From Phocoena phocoena (Eukaryota; Chordata; Mammalia; Artiodactyla; Phocoenidae): a stretch of 64,000 bases of DNA. The notes below the pieces were generated by a model that saw only the letters and a list, made by a program, of their open reading frames with translations, made no database searches and had not been told where the DNA came from. A program made the position numbers and the translations under genes. Positions 20,691 to 31,975 of the stretch are shown here, piece by piece; position 1 is the first letter of the stretch; each line of letters starts with the position of its first letter. The stretch is from NCBI RefSeq assembly GCF_963924675.1, contig NC_089220.1, forward strand, positions 168,316,761 through 168,380,760, read 5' to 3'.

Positions 20691-21374
20691 GTAAACAGCA
20701 GCATCGTCTTCCAAGAACTTCAAACAATAAAGCTCTTTGAAGCTACAAAATAAACATGTTTAAAATGATTAAAGATATCAAAGAAAGGATAGGCATATAA
20801 GATCAACCATAAGGATATCTGAAGTGCCTTATCTGCTCTTCCTATAAAGTAAGGCCCCAAAAAGCAGATAAGGAAAGTCATTGCCCCTGGGCAGCCCCGA
20901 ACATCTCTTGGTACAGAGATGTACCTTATCCCAATCTGTTCTGCCGGCACTTAAGATCTGAGTCCTGGTCGCAGAGTGAAAACAAATTGATGTTTTCCCC
21001 CATTGAAGTGAGTTTCACTCAAGTTTCCAGAAAGATGTATTAGATAGGCAATTATTTTTGATTTTTAAAAAGCTAAATATATTAGAAACATTTTGCTTAT
21101 TATTGTTTCCTAGGGAATCAAAACAGTTCAGTAAGATTACAACTTCTGGTAAAAAGGTGTTTATCATCTTCATAAAAAAAAGAAAAAATCTTGGATACAT
21201 GAATGTTAGCAAAATAAAACTCAGCAGGTCTGATTTGCACATATATATTTAACCACTCAATGCCATCGTCAATATTTTTTCAGTCCTTCCTTTCGTCGTC
21301 TTTGTGCCTTTGTTGCCTTTTTTGTTTCTAACGTGGTAGAATTTTATGCGTACCTCTACGAGGGCATTGAAATC
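20691..21374. other. Unassigned sequence containing a hairpin
   Basis: No repeat family was recognised. The notable structure is the 11-bp inverted repeat described next. Frames of 64-76 codons on both strands near 21015-21252 overlap and look like chance. Confidence 0.4.
20827..20873. repeat. Perfect 11-bp inverted repeat
   Basis: CCTTATCTGCT at 20827-20837 is mirrored by AGCAGATAAGG at 20863-20873, with a 25-nt loop. Each arm contains a GATA-factor core (AGATAA) in opposite orientation, as well as CAGATAAGG. It could form a hairpin in single strands or act as a paired binding site. Confidence 0.75.
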
Positions 21375-21662
21375 TATTGGCAAACTTAGGCCTACGAGCC
21401 AAATCCAGGTCACCTCATGTTTTGTATGGCCTATAAGCTAAGGACGTTTTTTACATTTTTTAATGGTCATAACCAATCAAAAGCATTCTATTTCAAGGAA
21501 CCTTGAAAATTATATGAAATTGAAATTTCAGCATCCATAAATAAAATGTTATTGGAATACAGCTCATTCATTTCCAGCAGAATTGAGCAGTTTGAACAGA
21601 GACTCTGAGCCTGAAATATTTACTAGCTGGCTCTTTACAGGAAAAGTTTGCTGACCTTTGAT
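21375..21662 (-). mobile_element. Non-autonomous hAT-like element (copy 1)
   Basis: The pattern 'ggcaaacttaggcctacgag', 'gttattggaatacagctcat', 'gagcagtttgaacagagact', 'aaatatttactagctggctc' and 'ggaaaagtttgctgacc' is the reverse of a common mammalian element whose ends read GGCAAAC...GTTTGC(C/T). Its terminal segments are inverted, as in DNA transposons. A second diverged copy lies at 35190-35500. I did not fix the family name. Confidence 0.65.
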
Positions 21663-23690
21663 TGTTGCCTTTCATCTTCTTTTCTCTCCTACAAGTGGTT
21701 AAAAACAAAAAACTTAGCACTGATTTGCAAAATAATTTGCTTTCTTTACTATACACAAAAACTGGTTTGCAGAATGTGGTGTACTGGCGTGCTGACAGCA
21801 GAGCTTGCAAAGGGCAAGAGAGTAATGCTGGTTAATATTTAGCATATTAAAGAGAGATGGTGTCTAAGCCTATGGGGCCCTCATGTTATGTTATTTTACA
21901 AAACATTCTATCCATCTCCCTTAAAAATATGAAGTTGGTGCTATTTGGTTACCTGATTTAAAATACAGCGTGTAATTGAAAGAACTAATACTATACATTT
22001 TTGAAAATATTCCATAATTCACATTTCCTATGCATTCAACCTGGGCATTCCTCCTAACAATAAGTATGAATTAATTATGCTTTGCTACATTGGTTTTACA
22101 TGGTTTTCTGCCTTCTTCTCTAAATATAGGCAAATCATTTTTATTCATCAGTGTTCTGAAGAAAGAAATTTTAAAAATTAATTACACCAAAAGTTACTAT
22201 GAGGTTTCAATTTATATAATCCTTAATTAACTATGTATGGATTATTCCCTGTGTGCTGGAGGAAAAAAAAAAACAACACTGAGAAGACAGAAGACAGGGT
22301 TTCAGTCCTTGAGAATTAAAACCTTTGTTAATGACAGGAAAAAATTACATTAAAGACGCAAAGGTGAAACAAACTATCAGAGAAAACACAAAAAGGATGC
22401 CAGTTGTCTGAGTTGACCAGTGTAGACCCTCTTCCTTGTTTATACAATATGGTCACCGTGGAAAAGATTTTACAAGTTGCTTGACTTAGATAAAAATTTA
22501 AATTAGTGTCAGCTTTAGAAATATTGATTAGATATCTCACAGAAATGTAATTTAATTATGGTGGGCTTCATAGCCAAGCATTTGCTGTCAAAAGACTTGA
22601 CCGACTCACCCCATTTGTGTCAAGAGAAGCGTTGTTTCCATAGGTGAGCATTCCATGTTTCAACACAGGTTTGGTTGGAGTATGTTAGGAGTATCAACAT
22701 TTTTGAGTAATTCTCAATGGAAAAGAAGCTTTCTAAATTCTCATACTTCTCAGGGGACTACTCAGGTGTTAATAAACACTCACTCGAAGGTTTGCATCAA
22801 GCACAGAAACAAGCACACTTTTTTATAAATAACTTTATCGAAATATTAGAACAACACAATCTGTTTTCTGATATTTTAAAAGTTACTCATGCTTTCAGTT
22901 CTAATCCCCCAAGATACCCAACCCCAATAAAACAATAACTTTGGACTTCTGCTTCCTGAGGCTTTTTACAGATTTGCACTGGCAGTCACCTCTGCTGAGT
23001 TCATTCCTTGGGCACTATTTTATTTTATGGAGCACAATCATAGCCCTGTTTGTTCTGCACCAGAGATTTGACAGTCTGTGGACTATGTCTGCTGTTCTTT
23101 TGTAACACAGTAAGATATAGTGTAAGCCTCTGGGTGAAAGTTATTAGGTTAGTGCCAGAGCTTATGTGTTTGCCTGTGCTGGGAATAAGATAGGAAAAAA
23201 ACTCGGCTTTGAATGCTTTCGCTTAGTATTTCTGTTTTGTCTACGAATGAATCAGATTTGTATTATGCAATGTTTCAAGGGGAGAACCCTTTATTTTCCC
23301 GCAGAGTTTAGAGTGCTAATTTTGCCACTCAAACGTGCTTTCCCTCTTGAGGGAGCATCTATTGGATTGAGTCTACAAGTCAGGATGGGCAAAAGATTCT
23401 ATTGATTTTGAATGACCACCCACGTGGAGCAATTTGCATCTCTGGTTATTTGCTGTGTGGTGGAATGAAGGAACCTCTCGACAAGACAGTGGCATAAATT
23501 CTGGTAAGGAATTAGCCATCCCGATGGAAGGTGCTTGTTCCACATACTGTCATTATGTAGTCTAGAAGGGATTCTGCCTCAATAAGACTCGTAAGGCTAC
23601 CCCGCATTTTTATGTGAATTATCATGTCATACCATCTTGATTTCTTTTTCTTTGTCTTTCCTTTTCTTTTTAAGTCTATAACTTCAATAT
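21663..23690. other. Unassigned, AT-rich unique sequence
   Basis: About 2 kb with no recognised repeat or exon. Frames of 60-79 codons on the plus strand (22717-22938, 23166-23405) show no domain or splice-site context that I would trust. Confidence 0.4.
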
Positions 23691-23700
23691 TCATTTTATC

Positions 23701-23918
23701 TTTTTTTTTTTTTTTTTTTTTTTTGCAGTACGCGGGCCTCTCACTGTCGTGGCCTCTCCCGTTGCGGAGCACAGGCTCTGGACGCGCAGGCTCAGCGGCC
23801 ATGGCTCACGGGCCCAGCCGCTCCGCGGCACGTGGGATCTTCCCGGACCGGGGCACAAACCCGTGTCCCCAGAATCGGCAGGCGGACTCTCAACCACTGC
23901 GCCACCAGGCAAGCCCCC
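23701..23918 (-). mobile_element. Young-type CHR SINE
   Basis: The poly(T) at 23701-23724 is the tail on the minus strand. The body contains 'cagtacgcgggcctctcac', 'ggccatggctcacgggccca' and 'gcgccaccaggcaagccccc'. The target duplication TCATTTTATCTTTTT lies at 23691-23705 and 23919-23933. High CpG retention fits a young insertion. Confidence 0.93.
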
Positions 23919-24018
23919 TCATTTTATCTTTTTAGTTTCATTTTTCTTATCCCCTTTTTTTCTACATTTATTTTTTCCTCTTGCCTTTGTTTGGATTTAT
24001 CCTTTTTTTGTTTTCTTA

Positions 24019-24147
24019 ATTTTTAAAAAAAATTTTTGGCCACACTGCAAGGCCTGTGGGATCTTAGTTCCCCGACCAGGGATCAAACCTTCACCCTCAG
24101 CAGTGAAAGTGCAGAGTCCTAACCACTGGACCACCAGGGAATTCCCT
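24019..24147 (-). mobile_element. Short tRNA-derived SINE (CHR/SINE2 type)
   Basis: Read on the minus strand from 24147 it begins 'agggaattccctggtggtcca' and ends after 'gccttgcagtgtggccaaaa' in an A-rich tail at 24019-24040. It is the short form lacking the long CHR body, and lies about 90 bp from the young SINE in the same orientation. Confidence 0.85.
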
Positions 24148-24994
24148 AACATTTTTTTCTGATTCTATTTTTCCACTATTATTTGTAAGATATCATTTCG
24201 TTTAAATTCTTTTGATCATTGCCATTGAAACTGTAAGATGCATACTTTAAAATCTGTAAAATCAATCAGAATCTTTACTCTCCCTTAAACAATAAAAGGA
24301 CCTTAAGATATGTTACTTCCAGCCACCATCCCCTTTCTACTTTAATCCAATAATGTTATTCAGACTTAAACTCTATAGAGATCTTTTTTTAAACCTAACC
24401 AACTACTAAATATTATTATAATTGAGTTGTATAGTCAGCATTTGTTTATTCTTACTCGCATTTTAAATAATTTAATTTATTCACAATTCCTTCTAGAATC
24501 CAAGGGTTTCCTTTTGGGGTCATTTTTCTTCTTTATGATTATCCCTTACATATTCTCTTAGTGAGGGGATGTAGGTGACTTTTGGAGTTCTCAAAGGGCC
24601 CCCAGTAAGTTACACACTTTTTCCCTGCTATGTTCTGACAGTTGAGAAAGAAATATTGGGTAAATATAAAGAACACAATATTTCCTTGACTGCAAGAGAT
24701 GCTGTATAATAGTGGGCAAAGGTGATATTCTTGGTGGAGTTGAACAGAAGATTGCCTTCTGTGGGCAACCTGCTCCCAAGTAGTAAGAGGTATTAACTCC
24801 GTAAAGCTGTTTCTTTTGAATTTCCCTGAATTTTCTTTATTAAAGGGACAGAAGGAGGTCTAGAGTTACACTAATTTAGATCCCTTTGGAGGGCGCTATC
24901 ATGAGTGATTGATGTATCACAAGTGAGCAAATAGTGTTTCCCATTAATAATAATAAACTCTGTTTAGTTTACGTTAATCTCCTTTCAGTTTTGA
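24148..24994. other. Unassigned non-coding sequence
   Basis: AT-rich, with no recognised repeat or exon. Confidence 0.4.
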
Positions 24995-25480
24995 ACGATT
25001 GTGTTTTGAGAATGCAGCTCTAGATTGACAGTTATTTTTTCTTAGTATGTGGAAGATATTTTACCACTCTCTTTCGTCTTTTATTACTGCTGTCGAAAGT
25101 AGGTTATTAATTTTTTTTTAGTTCACTGTAAGTAAACTGTGTTTTTCCTCTGGATCCTTTTACATTTTTCCTTTTGTCTTTTATGGTTTGTACTTAGACT
25201 AAAATATTCTGAATGTGTCCTTCCTATTTATCCTGCTTTTAATATTCTGAACATTTTAATGGAGAATACCTGTCTTTCTTAAATTCTGGATAGGTTTCAG
25301 CCATTATCCATTCAAATATTGTTTATTCATCATTTATCACCACACAAAGCTCCATTTTTCTTCAATGTGCCTTCATGTTTTCTACCCCCTTTTCCATTTT
25401 ATGTTACATTTGATGCAGTTTTTCTGGTTTTTAACTTCTTATTCATTAAGCCTCTCTTCAACTGTACCTAATCAGCTAAT
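24995..25480 (-). mobile_element. Degenerate L1-like repeat (probable)
   Basis: 'gcagctctagattgacagtt', 'cctctggatccttttacatt', 'aggtttcagccattatccat' and 'ttcaaatattg' are in the order of a common placental repeat that I associate with old L1 elements read in reverse. The match is patchy, and the family assignment is from memory of its consensus. Confidence 0.4.
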
Positions 25481-25510
25481 TAATGATTTTATTGGGTTTT
25501 AACTTTCACT

Positions 25511-25586
25511 GTGTGTGTATGTATATATATATATGTAATGCATATATATGTGATATATGTGTATATATACACATATACATATATAT
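25511..25586. repeat. (TA)n / (TATG)n AT-rich microsatellite
   Basis: Alternating GTGTAT, TATATA and CATATA units, including the self-complementary 'tgtatatatacaca' stretch near 25560. It can form a cruciform. Confidence 0.9.
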
Positions 25587-25739
25587 AAGTTCTAGGCATT
25601 CTATTTGTTTTGATGTTTCCAGTATTCGTGATATTTTGATAGCCTTTTTTCACGCATCTTCAGTTTGAGCAGGACCCAGTGGGGATATCTCATCTCTCTT
25701 TCACCTAACATTGGCTAGATGAACTCAACTAAGGCAGTG

Positions 25740-27560
25740 GTATCTACTTTTTTTCTGGCTGTAGATTTTTCTTCACATAGATGTCTCCATAGAGCCACTT
25801 GACTTCCTCAGATCATTATGTCTGAGTTCCAAGAAAGAGTATGCCAAGATATAGAAAAGTGGAAGCTCCCAGTTGCCTCAAGCCTGGCCCAGAAACTGGC
25901 ACACTGTCACCTCCACTGGTACTGCATTGTTCAAGCAAATCTGAGCCCAACTTCTAGGAGAGGACTTTGACCCCACTTCTCAATGAAAGGAAAGTCAAAG
26001 AACTTTGGGACACGTTTCACACTTCCACAGGTGCACTGACATCACATGATGTAGTAGTATCACGTGACATGATATTATTCATTTTAGACTTTTAAAAATC
26101 AGAGAAATACAGAATAAAGCAATATCTTTTTAGAATTTTAAAATGGACAATTAGAATTGCTAAAAACAGCGCTGTTTTTCTGGCATAATGGTCCTGGAGG
26201 TTCACTTTGGGCTACGTATATAAAGATTGATGTACATAATTCTACGTAGCTTCATCTTTGCCAGAGTTCCCCTCCCCCTTTTGTCTTCATGTGATACGGT
26301 CCACTGTTCTTAAACATAACAAGCGTTTATACATTTGTCATAAAAATATACTACTTTCATTTTATCAGGAACATGACAGCATCCCTAGGAACTCAGTGAA
26401 TGTTTCTGATTCATTGGAGAAACAGCACAGACAGTACAATATGACCTTTCTAGAAGGAGATCCATTGTTGAATGAATGGAAAATCGCAATAAATCCAGTT
26501 TGACAGTAGAGCTCATTTTTTGTCATGAAATACTTAAAATTTTTTTTGGAGACTTGCCACTAGAACTGTTTGATATTTAAGAGTACTATTAAAAATTTTA
26601 GAGCTACAGTTTCTCCCAGGCATCCATTTTAAGGTCTTAAGAATGAATGGTTTTATGTCCAGATAATATTTTCTAATTCCATTCTAGCCTGTCTTCTTTT
26701 ACAATAGAGTCTCTTGAGTTGGGAGTTTGAGTGCTAAATTTCATCTTGGGCTTCATGTTTTTACTAGATTTAAAGATGGCTTTGCAGTTGTCCTGCTGAC
26801 AGGGTTTCAGAGACACAATTATAAAAAGGCAGTCAGTTGGTTGGTTACACGATCAGGGAAAGCAAAACAGGGCTTTGGTGCAATTTAAAGCTGAGCATCC
26901 TGAAAAGAGCTTTCTAGAAATGACTCATAAATAATCTCCAAGAGGGCTCCAGTCAAATGATGACAAAAATCTTTTAAGTCCCAAATATGTGCAAATGAAT
27001 CCCAATTTGGCTTTGAATTATGTTTTTCCTTTTATTTGATTCATTTTGAAGGTCAGCATAGTGTCATCATTGTTTCTTTCAGAAGTAGCAAATACATCTA
27101 AACTTGGACATATGGAATTATTGGGCTTCTGGTGGACGAATTAATCCCCCCAAAGTTTGAAAACTTAAAAGCCAAACTTCTGGCATATTTTCAGCTAGAC
27201 TCTGAGGCATCAGACTAAGTGGATCTTAATTCCAGTGCATGGATATAAATCTAATAGAGAGGCTATTTATGCATATTATAAATTATGGGTGAACAGTGTA
27301 TGAAATGCAGTCTGAATTATCCATTGAAAATCCACATCCAGGTATTCAGGATGAAGTACTATGAGTTGTTATGTATTCACTGCCTAAGCGCTCTTTTTCC
27401 ATGGGAAAAGAAACATACATTTTCCATATGTGGATCTAACCAGGTAGAAAATTATTTTGCAGACACACTGACAGATGAGGAAGTTTCCCCCACGCACAAT
27501 GACGCCTCTGTTCAAGCATTGCTGTGAGTTGCATTTAGCCTTTTTCACTCTAGTCCTCTT
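25740..27560. other. Unassigned sequence
   Basis: No confident repeats. Short frames at 26258-26503 and 27285-27527 (plus) stand out; the first has an acceptor-like site and is listed separately. The second contains 'cagacacactgacagatgagg', which may be MIR-derived. Confidence 0.4.
26369..26503 (+). CDS. Candidate terminal coding exon (speculative)
   Basis: A pyrimidine-rich stretch ending 'tttcattttatcag' gives an acceptor AG at 26367-26368. From 26369 a frame runs 44 codons to a TGA at 26501-26503. The peptide starts E-H-D-S-I-P-R and ends K-I-A-I-N-P-V. Its balanced composition (many E, D, K, R, H, N, Q) differs from the L/I/F/K-rich output of neighbouring AT-rich DNA. I recognise no protein, found no partner exon or clear polyadenylation site, and no domain is visible. 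It could be chance. Confidence 0.15.
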   Translation, partial: EHDSIPRNSVNVSDSLEKQHRQYNMTFLEGDPLLNEWKIAINPV

Positions 27561-27679
27561 CCCTAATTCTTTGCTAATCTAATATCTCAAACTGATCATA
27601 CTCAAGATAAGACTAGTCTCCCCCATTTCTCAACCTCTCACTCAGGTTAGAACACTCAGAGACGGGCTTTGAGTCCTCT

Positions 27680-28235
27680 TCCTTTCTCTCCTCTCACCTA
27701 TGCAACCCCTTTGCCTCCTAAGTGTTTTAAAGTCAGTCATTCAGTATCGATTTCTTCTGCGACTGATGGAGTACAGCCTGTTCTTGTCTTGTGCTTGGAC
27801 CAATGCAATAGGCTTCTTGTATGTCTCCTGGCTTCCAGATTCTCCTTAGTTTTTTAGTATATCCTTGCCACTGGGGTTAGGCTGTTAGCTTTTAAAAATA
27901 CAAATCTAATTGTGTCACATGTTCATTTATAAAGGTTTTGGAATTTCCTATTGCATACTACAGAATTAAATCCAAGCTGCATGGGCTAGCTCTGCATTCC
28001 CATCGTATTTCCTGCCACCTTCATCCACACGCATACCAGGCAGATCCTCTGCAGTTGTGGTTTGGTTCATGTTTTCCTCTGCTTGTATTCTATCTCAGTT
28101 CTTCCCTGACATTGTCCTATTCATCTTTCAAACTCAAACTTCAATATCACCTCTTTTCAAAGTCTCTTTTGAGGCAAAACAAAGCCATTCCTTTATCTTT
28201 TTTTTTCTTTTAATACCCTCAGTATTCTATTTTCA
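27680..28235 (+). mobile_element. L2 LINE fragment
   Basis: 'acaaatctaattgtgtcaca', 'gcatactacagaattaaatc', 'catgggctagctctgcattc', 'cctgccaccttcatccac' and 'caaacttcaatatcacctct' follow the L2 3' region (usual motifs: 'aaatctgatcatgtcactc', 'aaatgtcacctcc'). The 91-codon frame at 27938-28213 is carried by the repeat. Confidence 0.75.
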
Positions 28236-28239
28236 TATG

Positions 28240-28750
28240 TGATGAATATTTACCTAGTAGTCCTGAGCACTTCCTACTTAATGACCACAGTGTCTTAGTC
28301 TGGGCTGCGGTAACAAAATACCGTTGAACTCAGTGGCTTAAATAACAAGCAATTATTTCTTACAGTTCTGGAGACTGAGAAGTCTGGAGTGAAGATGGGT
28401 TTATTCTGAGATGTTTTCTCTTGGCTCATCGGTGGCCACAACGGCACAGTGTGCTTAAGTGCAAGATTTCTCATGTCTCTTCTTATAAGGGCACTAATCC
28501 CACTAGGAAGGCTCCACCTTCATGACTTAATTACCCCAGTTACCTCCCAAATGCTCCATCACCAAATACCATCGCATAGGGGGATTAAGCCTTCAACATA
28601 AAAATGTGGAGGGGACACAAACATTCAGTCCCTGCCACACAGCAACCTTATTCTACAGATGAGGGAACTGAGGCTCAAGGAGTTTATGCATGTCACACAT
28701 GCAGCAAGTTGCAATTCTGAATCCGGAACCTACTGTCTAACTATTTTGAT
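28240..28750 (-). mobile_element. MIR SINE split by an MLT1 LTR
   Basis: The left part 'gtcctgagcacttcctactt' and the right part 'cagatgagggaactgaggct' with 'catgtcacacatgcagcaag' are consecutive in reverse MIR order. They are separated by an LTR at 28291-28637. This is the second MIR in the window interrupted by an MLT1 in the same orientation. Confidence 0.78.
28291..28637 (-). mobile_element. MLT1-type MaLR solo LTR
   Basis: The element begins 'tgtcttagtctgggctgcgg', contains 'ttcttacagttctggagact' and 'gggcactaatcccactagg', and ends 'cagtccctgcca'. It has TG...CA termini and a perfect 5-bp target duplication CACAG (28286-28290 and 28638-28642), which is diagnostic of LTR integration. Its length is 347 bp. 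It is a solo LTR with no internal region. Confidence 0.88.
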
Positions 28751-28759
28751 AAATTAGCT

Positions 28760-29735
28760 CTGTAACTCCCTTGGTTCACCTTGTCTTCTTCTGCTCATCT
28801 TCATATCCTGATGCCTAGCACATAGGTGATAATTGCCTTAGGCCAGGTTCCTGGGTAAAAAGAGTCTTAGGGACATGTGTGCAGAGGTTCATTGGGGAGG
28901 GCATCTGTGATCAATACATGTAAGGGAAAGAAGGAGGCAGGGCTGGACAAAGCGAGGAATTGAATTCTGATGCATTTGCAGCAAAAGCCTCAGCTCATCA
29001 CCCAGGGAGCTCTGGAGCTAAGATGGCTCTTAAGATTCATCTCATCTGGAAGGCAAGTGAGCTGGACATTTATATCCCTGCTTTGACCAGTTTTTGGGTG
29101 TGAGCTGTCACCAGGGTGTAAACTTGTGTAAGGTTATTTCCCTTCGAGAGTGGGCCATCCACAGCCAACACTTTCAGCACGTGAGGGAGAGAATTCCTCG
29201 GTCCTGCAAGGGCCCTGCTGTTCCCTGCAGCACCCACACTAGTTATTTTTGCTATGTGTCTCCTTTTATACTCTCCAGTGGATCGATCGAGTTCTCTTTC
29301 CTATTTTATTTCCCCTACTTGTTGGGAAGTTTTACATTCAATATTTTTAGTAGAAACGCTTACATTTTTTAAAATGCATGCTTGACTTATTTGCATTTGA
29401 AGTTAATCACTATCTCTTTCCAACTCCCAACTGACACCCGGAGCCTCAGAACACTTGAGTCCAATCACCTCCTATTGTCTTATGTGATATTGTCCAGCAC
29501 TTTCCTTCCACTGTGTTTCTCTACATTCGCTACATGGCCATCGTGTTGCTGTTGTATTGGGCAGATTATTCCCTAAGATGTTTACCATTCATCAGTTCTT
29601 GTATCTCACTCCCTTTTCTGGGTTCAGTTTTCATCTTCTCAATACATCTCCTTTAGCTGTTCTTTCAGTGAGGATCCATTAAACATACCTTGTCTCAGTC
29701 TTCACTAGTGTGAACTTCTTTGGTTTGCCCCACCC
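28760..29735. other. Unassigned sequence, possibly an old repeat
   Basis: The part at about 28840-29230 has long ordered text resembling an LTR (for example 'gaggttcattggggagggca' near 28884), but I could not place it in a family. No exon was recognised. Confidence 0.3.
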
Positions 29736-29739
29736 TTGT

Positions 29740-29860
29740 TGATGAGTCGCCATTTGGCAGATTGCAGAATTCTAGGATGGTAGTTATTTACTTTCAGCCC
29801 CAGGAACATATCATTCCGACTCTCCTGCCTTTGATGTCTTCAGCAGAGATCAATTCCTCA
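29740..29860 (-). mobile_element. L1-like fragment (probable)
   Basis: 'gcagaattctaggatggtag', 'ttatttactttcagcccc' and 'catatcattccgactctcct' resemble the same old repeat seen at 24995-25480. It is short and diverged. Confidence 0.35.
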
Positions 29861-29869
29861 AGAGGGATT

Positions 29870-31685
29870 CATTGAGAGCTATCAGCCCCAACATCCAAGT
29901 AGCTGGTGGGGAGTGAATGCCCTGGTTCTCTAGGGGTGGTTCCTGGTGGCATACCATACCATCCACTAGAGTAAGTCATCTATTACAGGGAAAAAAAGTA
30001 GGGAAGGAAGAAGATATGGAGAAAACTCCCATTTAATTGTTTCATATTAAAGTTAGAGCTTGAGTGATTCTGCAAAGGCCCTTCTGCCAGAAGTCTTAAA
30101 GTCAGTGGCCAATATACTAATTTTTAAGATTCCTTCATTTTCTGGCAAGTGTAATAGCATCTTCCCCCTTTGCTCAAATGCTTCAGCCACCCCATGAAGC
30201 AACATAAGAACTAGTTATTTTTCCTCTGATTTAGCAGAGGGTAAATTTTATTTTCATATGAACTCAAAAGGGAGGGCTTGTGATAACATTTGTAACCCCA
30301 TTCAACTGAAATAGGGTTAGACTTTAAGGAGAAAAACAAGTTCCTCATTATTAAAGCCTGGATAACCTCAGCAAATTCAGTATATTTAATTATTCCATTC
30401 AGTCCAGGAAATTTCCTTGGAAGAAACTCTGAGACTGGTATCGCATTATTTTGGTGAAACAGAATGGGAGGAAATGCTTCCTTGAATAGACAGTGTGGTG
30501 ATGGTCGCAATGAAGGAACATGACCAAAGTTTGTCATATTTTTTCTTATTCAGGTTTTGTGGGTGCTGTCCACATATTCTGTGATCACTAACCATGAATA
30601 TTTATTGAGTGTTACAGTATGTAGAGTCTATCTTATAATTTATACCCTACTGCTTCCATAAAGGCTTTGAGACAATTTATATAAACACAAGATTTTAAAA
30701 AATTGAATGAAGTTGAGTGAAAAAAATGAGAGTCAATTAGCGTGAAAGTTAATATACACATATACCCACACCACGGCTTGACAGAGTTAATAAAGTTGGA
30801 TGCCATCATTGCTCTAGGCTTCCTGATGACTGATGAGAAGAGAAAGTCAAACAGGTACCATATTACTTCTATGCTTTAGATAATGACATGAAGCTGTTTT
30901 TCTAGTAGAGAAGTTCATACAAAAATATTCTGTGGATCTCCATTTCCCAAATATCATCTCAAAATTAAAAAAAACAGAAGTTTAATGCTATACATTATCT
31001 AAGGTGCTATGCTAGAAATAGAAATTTATATAATATTTTTGTCCATAAAATAGGAACTTAAAATTTGATTTGGCAGGGAGGTAAAAAAAAAAATAAGAAA
31101 AGGATAGATGGGAACTTTCACATCAAAATGGCAAATTGATAACAACAATTAATTTCCTTTCTCATGGAAAGGAAAACCTCCATGTTAAACCACCTTTAAC
31201 ATGAAGGTGTTAAAATTCAAAATTACAAAAGCACTGCAAACTTTGAGTAAATATGTGTCTTCACTGACAATTCTTCCAGTTCTATAACCCAAGATAGAGC
31301 AGAAGGCGAAAAGGGAAAGTCTTTTTAATCCATTGTAGCTATATACATCCCACTTTATAAATGTGTTGCCTACATCAAGAAAACCTGATTGCTACTCATG
31401 TTTTTTCTTTGGTCCTTCTCAAAGCTATCCATTCTTCTTTAACCACACTCACTTGTCCTTCAGTTATGTATTGATTTCACTTCGCTTTGGTGGTCTTTGG
31501 AAAGATGCCCTTATTACTTCTGCTACCACATCTTTCAGACAGCTGCAGAATGACCATTGCAGAAGTCTCAGGTCAATCTTCAGATGAAGTTGAAACTCCA
31601 CATGGCAACCAAAACTCTGTATATTATGTGCCTGCTTTTCTAATCTCATCACCTAGGACTATTCTTTTGTAACTTACACGATAAT
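29870..31685. other. Unassigned, AT-rich unique sequence
   Basis: About 1.8 kb with no recognised repeat or exon. A minus-strand frame of 108 codons (30211-30537) is among the longest outside known repeats, but it shows no domain and no splice context. Confidence 0.4.
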
Positions 31686-31689
31686 ATAA

Positions 31690-31975
31690 ATTTTCATGAA
31701 AACGTGCATGTTTCTGGGTCATTGCATATGCTGCTTTCTCTACTTGGATGTCCTTCTCTCTTGTCTACATGACTATCTTCTACTTGCTCTTCAAAGTGCA
31801 TTAAAATGTCCCTCCCATGAAGCCTTTGTGACACCCCCTCCCCCATCTAAATCAGTGCTCTGGGCACTGCATGATGATAACTCTACACAGACCTCTAACA
31901 GTTGCCATTCTCGTGGTTCACAAGTAGGCCCATCAGACCATCACCTTCTAGTGTTTTGAAACTGTTCTCTACTCC
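31690..31975 (+). mobile_element. L2 LINE fragment
   Basis: 'cattgcatatgctgctttctc', 'tacttggatgtccttctctc', 'aaaatgtccctcccatgaag' and 'cctttgtgacacccc' match the L2 order (gcacatgctgttccct, ctggaatgctctt, aatgtcacctcc, gaagccttccctgac). The 87-codon frame at 31696-31959 is repeat-derived. Confidence 0.72.

Noticed and set aside
27938..28213. 91-codon frame
   Set aside because: Lies fully inside an L2 LINE fragment.
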